Below the pieces are notes generated by a model, which worked only from the letters and a program-made list of their open reading frames with translations, was not told the DNA's origin and ran no database searches. The translations under genes were made by a program, and so were the position numbers. Below are positions 60,619-64,000 of a stretch of 64,000 bases of DNA, piece by piece. Origin of the DNA: Sellimonas catena (GTDB lineage: Bacteria > Bacillota > Clostridia > Lachnospirales > Lachnospiraceae); the NCBI RefSeq assembly GCF_045063725.1, contig NZ_CP173695.1; one strand, 5' to 3'. The number at the start of each line of letters is the position of its first letter. The first letter of the stretch is position 1.

Positions 60619-63261
60619 CTATCTTGGTTTTTCTACCATCTTGAATGCTTCTACCTGATCGCCTTCTTTGATGTCATTGTATTTTTCAAATACGAAACCA
60701 CATTCGTATCCTGCTTTTACTTCTTTGACATCATCTTTGAAACGCTTCAGTGAAGCAAGTTTTCCTTCAAATACTACAATTCCGTCGCGGATAATTCTTG
60801 CGGAGCAGTCACGTTCAAAGATACCGTCCAGAACGTAAGCACCGGCAATGGTTCCGACTCCGGAAGCCTTGAATGTCTGGCGTACTTCCGCGTGTCCAAG
60901 CACCTGTTCTTCGAAGATCGGATCGAGCATACCCTTCATGGCAGCTTCCACGTCTTCGATGGCATTGTAGATGACACGGTACAGACGAACGTCAACATTT
61001 TCTCTTTCTGCTGTCTCTTTTGCTGCCGCATCCGGACGAACATTAAATCCGATGATGATCGCGTTGGACGCAGATGCAAGCATAACGTCGGATTCGTTGA
61101 TGGCTCCGACTCCGCCGTGGATCACTTTTACAACAACTTCATCGTTGGACAGCTTCAGAAGGCTCTGCTTCATCGCCTCTACAGATCCCTGTACGTCCGC
61201 TTTGACTACGATATCCAGTTCTTTTAAGTTTCCTTCTTTAATCTGGTTGAACAGATCATCCAGAGACATCTTGGATTTTGTCTCCTCCAGCATCTTCATA
61301 CGATTCTGGGAAATAAAGGTTTCCGCAAAGTTTCTTGCCTCTTTTTCGTTCTTGCTTACAACGAAGACTTCACCCGCATTCGGAACGTCATTGAATCCAA
61401 GGATCTCAACCGGCATGGATGGGCCGGCCTCTTTGACACGTCTTCCCTTGTCATCCATCATGGCTCTGACTTTACCAAACGCAGATCCGGCTGCAATGGC
61501 GTCACCTACACGGAGTGTTCCTTTCTGTACAAGGACAGTAGCCACCGGTCCTTTTCCTTTATCAAGCTGCGCTTCGATCACAAGACCTCTTGCGCGTCTG
61601 TTCGGGTTTGCTTTTAACTCAAGCATTTCCGCTGTCAGAAGGATCATCTCAAGAAGCTCCGGAATACCTTCTTTTGTATGCGCGGATACCGGAACGAAAA
61701 TCGTGCTTCCACCCCAGTCTTCCGGGATGAGCTCATACTCTGTCAGCTCCTGTTTTACACGTTCGATATTCGCGCTTGGCTTGTCGATCTTGTTGATCGC
61801 GACAACAATCTCAACGCCCGCCGCCTTGGCATGGTTGATCGCCTCTACCGTCTGCGGCATGACACCATCGTCTGCTGCAACGACAAGTACTGCAATATCT
61901 GTGGAACATGCACCTCTAAGACGCATTGCCGTAAATGCCTCATGACCCGGTGTGTCAAGGAATGTGATGCTCTCTCCGTTGATGTTGACAACAGATGCTC
62001 CGATATGCTGTGTGATTCCGCCGGCCTCTCTGTCTGTTACATTCGTGTGACGGATTGCATCGAGGAGGGAAGTCTTACCATGGTCAACGTGTCCCATAAC
62101 GCAGACAACCGGTGGACGTTTTTTCATCTTCTTTTCGTCCTCTTCTTCCTCTTTTAAGAGCTCTTCGATTACATCGATTTCTTCTTCCTGCTCGCAAAGC
62201 ACGTCAAACTCCATTGCGATCTCCTCTGCAGTATCAAAGTCGATCTCCTGGTTGACTGTCACGATTTTGCCCTGAAGGAACAGTTTCTTGACAATAGCGG
62301 ACGGCTGGATCTTCATCGCGTCTGCCAGCTCCTTGATGGTGAGCATCTTCGGAATTGTGATCTGCTTGATCTGCTCTTCCTTCTTCTCCTGCTTCGGCTG
62401 CGGTTTCTCCATTACAGGCTGCTGGTTCTTCCTGCCTTTTCCCTGCTTCTGGCCAAACCTGCCTTCCCGTTCATCATCGCGGTCATAGTCTTTCTTCTTA
62501 TAATTATCCTTCTGGTTTCTTCTCTGCGGCTTCTGCTCGGCTACCATCGGTGCCGGGATAGACGGTCCGTTGTTTCTTCCGTCTCTTGATCCTCTGCCCT
62601 GACGGTCTCTGTCACGATCTCTTCCGTCGCGGGAATCTCTGCCCTGGCGGTCTCTGTCGCGATCTCTTCCGTCGCGGAAATCTCTTCCTCCCTGACGGTC
62701 TTTATCGCGGAAATCCCTGCCCTGGCGGTCTCTGTCTTTATTATCTCTTGATCCTCTGCCCTGACGGTCTCTGTCACGGTCTCTTCCGTCACGGAAGTCT
62801 TTTCCTCCCTGGCGGTCTTTATTGCCGTCTCTTCCCTGACCCTGACGGTCTCTGTCGCGAAAATCTCTTCCCTGACGGTCTTTGTTTCCGTCTCTTGCCG
62901 GACGGTTATTGTCGCGCCCTCTCTCCTGGGCAGATACGTATCCTTCTCTCTTTTCCTTATCCATTCCTGTTCTTCCTGACGCCTGCTGTCCGCCCGGTCT
63001 CTGGGCACCTCTTGCGTTCTGGCGTCTTTGTCCTCCCTGTGTGTTCTGAGGCCGGAAAACCTGAACAATAGTTTTCTTTTTCGGAGCTTCTGCATTGTGT
63101 CCGGCGCTTCCGAATTTCTTCTTCACATCCTCCACCTGCTGCTCTGTCAGAAAACTCATGTGGCTTTTCAGGTCCGCTCCGTTCCCTTTCAGATAATCCA
63201 TAATTTCCTTGCTCGTTTTATCTATCTCTTTTGCTAATTCATGTACTCGCACTTTTGACAT
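60619..63261 (-). CDS. infB: Translation initiation factor IF-2
   Basis: The 880-residue GTPase brings initiator tRNA to the ribosome. The N-terminal IF2N helix bundle (about 1-55) is followed by a low-complexity region (about 80-240) with many RDRDRQGRD-type repeats. A second IF2N comes near 308-360. The G domain has GHVDHGKT near 390, DTPGHEAF near 436 and NKIDKPSAN near 490, then domains II-IV. The ATG at 63261 follows AGGAGG. The extreme Arg/Asp/Gly repeat is unusually long and regular. Confidence 0.97.
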   Translation of the reverse strand: MSKVRVHELAKEIDKTSKEIMDYLKGNGADLKSHMSFLTEQQVEDVKKKFGSAGHNAEAPKKKTIVQVFRPQNTQGGQRRQNARGAQRPGGQQASGRTGMDKEKREGYVSAQERGRDNNRPARDGNKDRQGRDFRDRDRQGQGRDGNKDRQGGKDFRDGRDRDRDRQGRGSRDNKDRDRQGRDFRDKDRQGGRDFRDGRDRDRDRQGRDSRDGRDRDRDRQGRGSRDGRNNGPSIPAPMVAEQKPQRRNQKDNYKKKDYDRDDEREGRFGQKQGKGRKNQQPVMEKPQPKQEKKEEQIKQITIPKMLTIKELADAMKIQPSAIVKKLFLQGKIVTVNQEIDFDTAEEIAMEFDVLCEQEEEIDVIEELLKEEEEDEKKMKKRPPVVCVMGHVDHGKTSLLDAIRHTNVTDREAGGITQHIGASVVNINGESITFLDTPGHEAFTAMRLRGACSTDIAVLVVAADDGVMPQTVEAINHAKAAGVEIVVAINKIDKPSANIERVKQELTEYELIPEDWGGSTIFVPVSAHTKEGIPELLEMILLTAEMLELKANPNRRARGLVIEAQLDKGKGPVATVLVQKGTLRVGDAIAAGSAFGKVRAMMDDKGRRVKEAGPSMPVEILGFNDVPNAGEVFVVSKNEKEARNFAETFISQNRMKMLEETKSKMSLDDLFNQIKEGNLKELDIVVKADVQGSVEAMKQSLLKLSNDEVVVKVIHGGVGAINESDVMLASASNAIIIGFNVRPDAAAKETAERENVDVRLYRVIYNAIEDVEAAMKGMLDPIFEEQVLGHAEVRQTFKASGVGTIAGAYVLDGIFERDCSARIIRDGIVVFEGKLASLKRFKDDVKEVKAGYECGFVFEKYNDIKEGDQVEAFKMVEKPR
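62560..62900 (-). repeat. Repeat-rich Arg/Asp/Gln/Gly region inside infB
   Basis: Degenerate tandem units encode RDRQGRDFRDGRD-like peptides over more than 100 residues. The DNA repeats are similar but not identical, so expansion by slippage or recombination is likely. Confidence 0.8.
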
Positions 63262-63284
63262 CCAACTACCTCCTATATGCAATT

Positions 63285-63599
63285 TTATTCTTCTTCCACT
63301 GTCAGCTGTTTCTTAATCTCGTCCGCAAATCCCGCATCTGTCACCGCAGCACTTGTGCGGAATTCTTTTCCCATTGCATGACCCAGGGTGTCCTGATCTG
63401 CATAAAACAGAATCGGAACGTCGTAAAAGCTGCACATGTTACGGAATTTCTTTTTTGTATTCTCAGAGGCATCCGCGGCGATAATCACAAGATAAGCCGT
63501 CCCTGACTTGACCGCCTGCTCTGTCTGAAAGTTTCCGCTTTTTGTCTTTCCCGCCCTGGTAGCCAGACTTAAAAGTGACAGACCTTTATTCAGTTTCAA
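63285..63599 (-). CDS. ylxQ: L7Ae/L30e family RNA-binding protein (YlxQ-like)
   Basis: The 104-residue protein has the L7Ae fold pattern: LLSLATRAGKTKSG near residues 9-22, AYLVIIAADASENTKKKF and the C-terminal VTDAGFADEIKKQL. It likely binds kink-turn RNA. The start is probably TTG at 63599, with GGAG 10 bp upstream in the ylxR end; an extension to 63629 overlaps ylxR more deeply. The order ylxR-ylxQ-infB is conserved. Confidence 0.86.
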   Translation of the reverse strand: MKLNKGLSLLSLATRAGKTKSGNFQTEQAVKSGTAYLVIIAADASENTKKKFRNMCSFYDVPILFYADQDTLGHAMGKEFRTSAAVTDAGFADEIKKQLTVEEE

Positions 63600-63858
63600 T
63601 CTGCTCCATCTCCTTTTCCAGCTGTTCATACACTTCGTTTGGAATCGCCTGCTTAAAAGAGCGTTCCAGCCCTTTGTTCTTTACTGCTTTTAGAAAACAA
63701 TCTCTGGAAAAGCAGAGGTAGGCTCCTCTTCCGTTTTTTCTTCCTGTTGCGTCCAGAAGGAATTCCCCTTCCTTCGTGTGGATGACGCGGAGCATCTCCT
63801 TTTTGTTTTTCATCTCCCCGCACCCGACACATTTGCGCATTGGGATCTTTTTATTCAT
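63586..63858 (-). CDS. ylxR: YlxR family RNA-binding protein
   Basis: The 90-residue protein shows the YlxR signature PMRKCVGCGEMKNKKEMLRV (residues 6-25) and GRKNGRGAYLCFSRDCFLKAVKNKGLERSFKQ (about 40-71). It sits between nusA and ylxQ. The ATG at 63858 has GGGG 9 bp upstream; more distal in-frame codons lie inside the nusA tail and are out of the usual length. Confidence 0.92.
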   Translation of the reverse strand: MNKKIPMRKCVGCGEMKNKKEMLRVIHTKEGEFLLDATGRKNGRGAYLCFSRDCFLKAVKNKGLERSFKQAIPNEVYEQLEKEMEQIETE

Positions 63859-64000
63859 CACTTTCATCCCCGTAACTTTCTTCTTCATCAATGTCGTCTT
63901 CGTATGCGTCATCCTCATAGACGTCGTCCTCATAAACGTCATCTTCATAAATGTCCGACTCGAATACACCTTCTTCCATCGGCATATCCATGTAGTTTGC
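63851..64000 (-). CDS. nusA: Transcription factor NusA, C-terminal end only
   Basis: Fifty codons are visible before the window edge. They encode a very acidic tail with three near-perfect YEDDV-type repeats (VYEDDVYEDDAYEDDI) ending GDESDE. The stop codon TAA overlaps the ylxR start region. The assignment rests on the position before ylxR-ylxQ-infB, since the conserved NusA domains lie outside the window. Confidence 0.75.
   Translation of the reverse strand, partial: ANYMDMPMEEGVFESDIYEDDVYEDDVYEDDAYEDDIDEEESYGDESDE

Noticed and set aside
62541..63095. Arg/Glu/Thr-rich minus-strand frame inside infB
   Set aside because: It is an alternative-frame reading of the infB repeats, not an independent gene.

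Overview
The window reads as a chromosome segment of a spore-forming, anaerobic Firmicute of the class Clostridia, most likely a Lachnospiraceae member (Ruminococcus/Mediterraneibacter/Dorea type). The support is a complete spoIIIA operon, spoIVB-spo0A next to recN-argR, a Na+-translocating biotin decarboxylase cluster, and a housekeeping gene order typical of Clostridia. The species is inferred from gene content, not from any database search. Nearly all genes lie on the minus strand; the plus-strand genes are a peptide transporter, an aminopeptidase, an Rpn-type nuclease gene and an IS66 element.

Layout. 1-456: 5' part of an RpiR-type regulator. 654-5858: membrane decarboxylase operon with two different carboxyltransferases (OadA-like and MmdA-like), a biotin carrier, OadG and OadB. 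5859-6924: about 1 kb without a gene. 6925-10317: POT transporter and Xaa-Pro aminopeptidase. 10382-11134: a REP-associated tyrosine transposase (RAYT) flanked by palindromic repeats. 11354-18328: two D-Ala-D-Ala carboxypeptidases, DAHP synthase, ScpA/ScpB, a phosphoesterase and a HAD hydrolase. 18395-21819: two-component system plus ABC exporter, with the kinase broken by a one-base frameshift. 21928-24891: rpsU and alaS. 24979-28967: metF, a methionine-synthase activation-like protein and a short MetH. 29000-41576: glgA, then the conserved block asp23-nusB-xseAB-ispA-dxs-tlyA-nadK-argR-recN-spoIVB-spo0A. 41988-45855: Rpn-type nuclease with an IS66 element inserted exactly at its stop codon. 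45979-52530: prfC and spoIIIAA-AH. 52987-53714: a broken recombinase/surface-protein chimera. 53937-64000: DUF1847 protein, pnp, rpsO and the nusA-ylxR-ylxQ-infB-rbfA-DHH-truB-ribF operon.

The most unusual structure is a family of seven 34-bp palindromes, all intergenic, spread over the whole window. Two of them bracket the RAYT gene, which makes this a candidate REP/RAYT system in a Gram-positive anaerobe. The plus-strand right arm is identical in all seven copies while the left arm varies, and some copies carry extra, copy-specific complementary flanks. Two copies sit directly upstream of the sporulation genes spoIVB and spoIIIAA.

Several promoters were read directly as -35/-10 pairs with 16-18 bp spacing. 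In three of them the stop codon of the upstream gene is part of the -35 hexamer. No rRNA, tRNA, CRISPR array or recognised riboswitch was seen.
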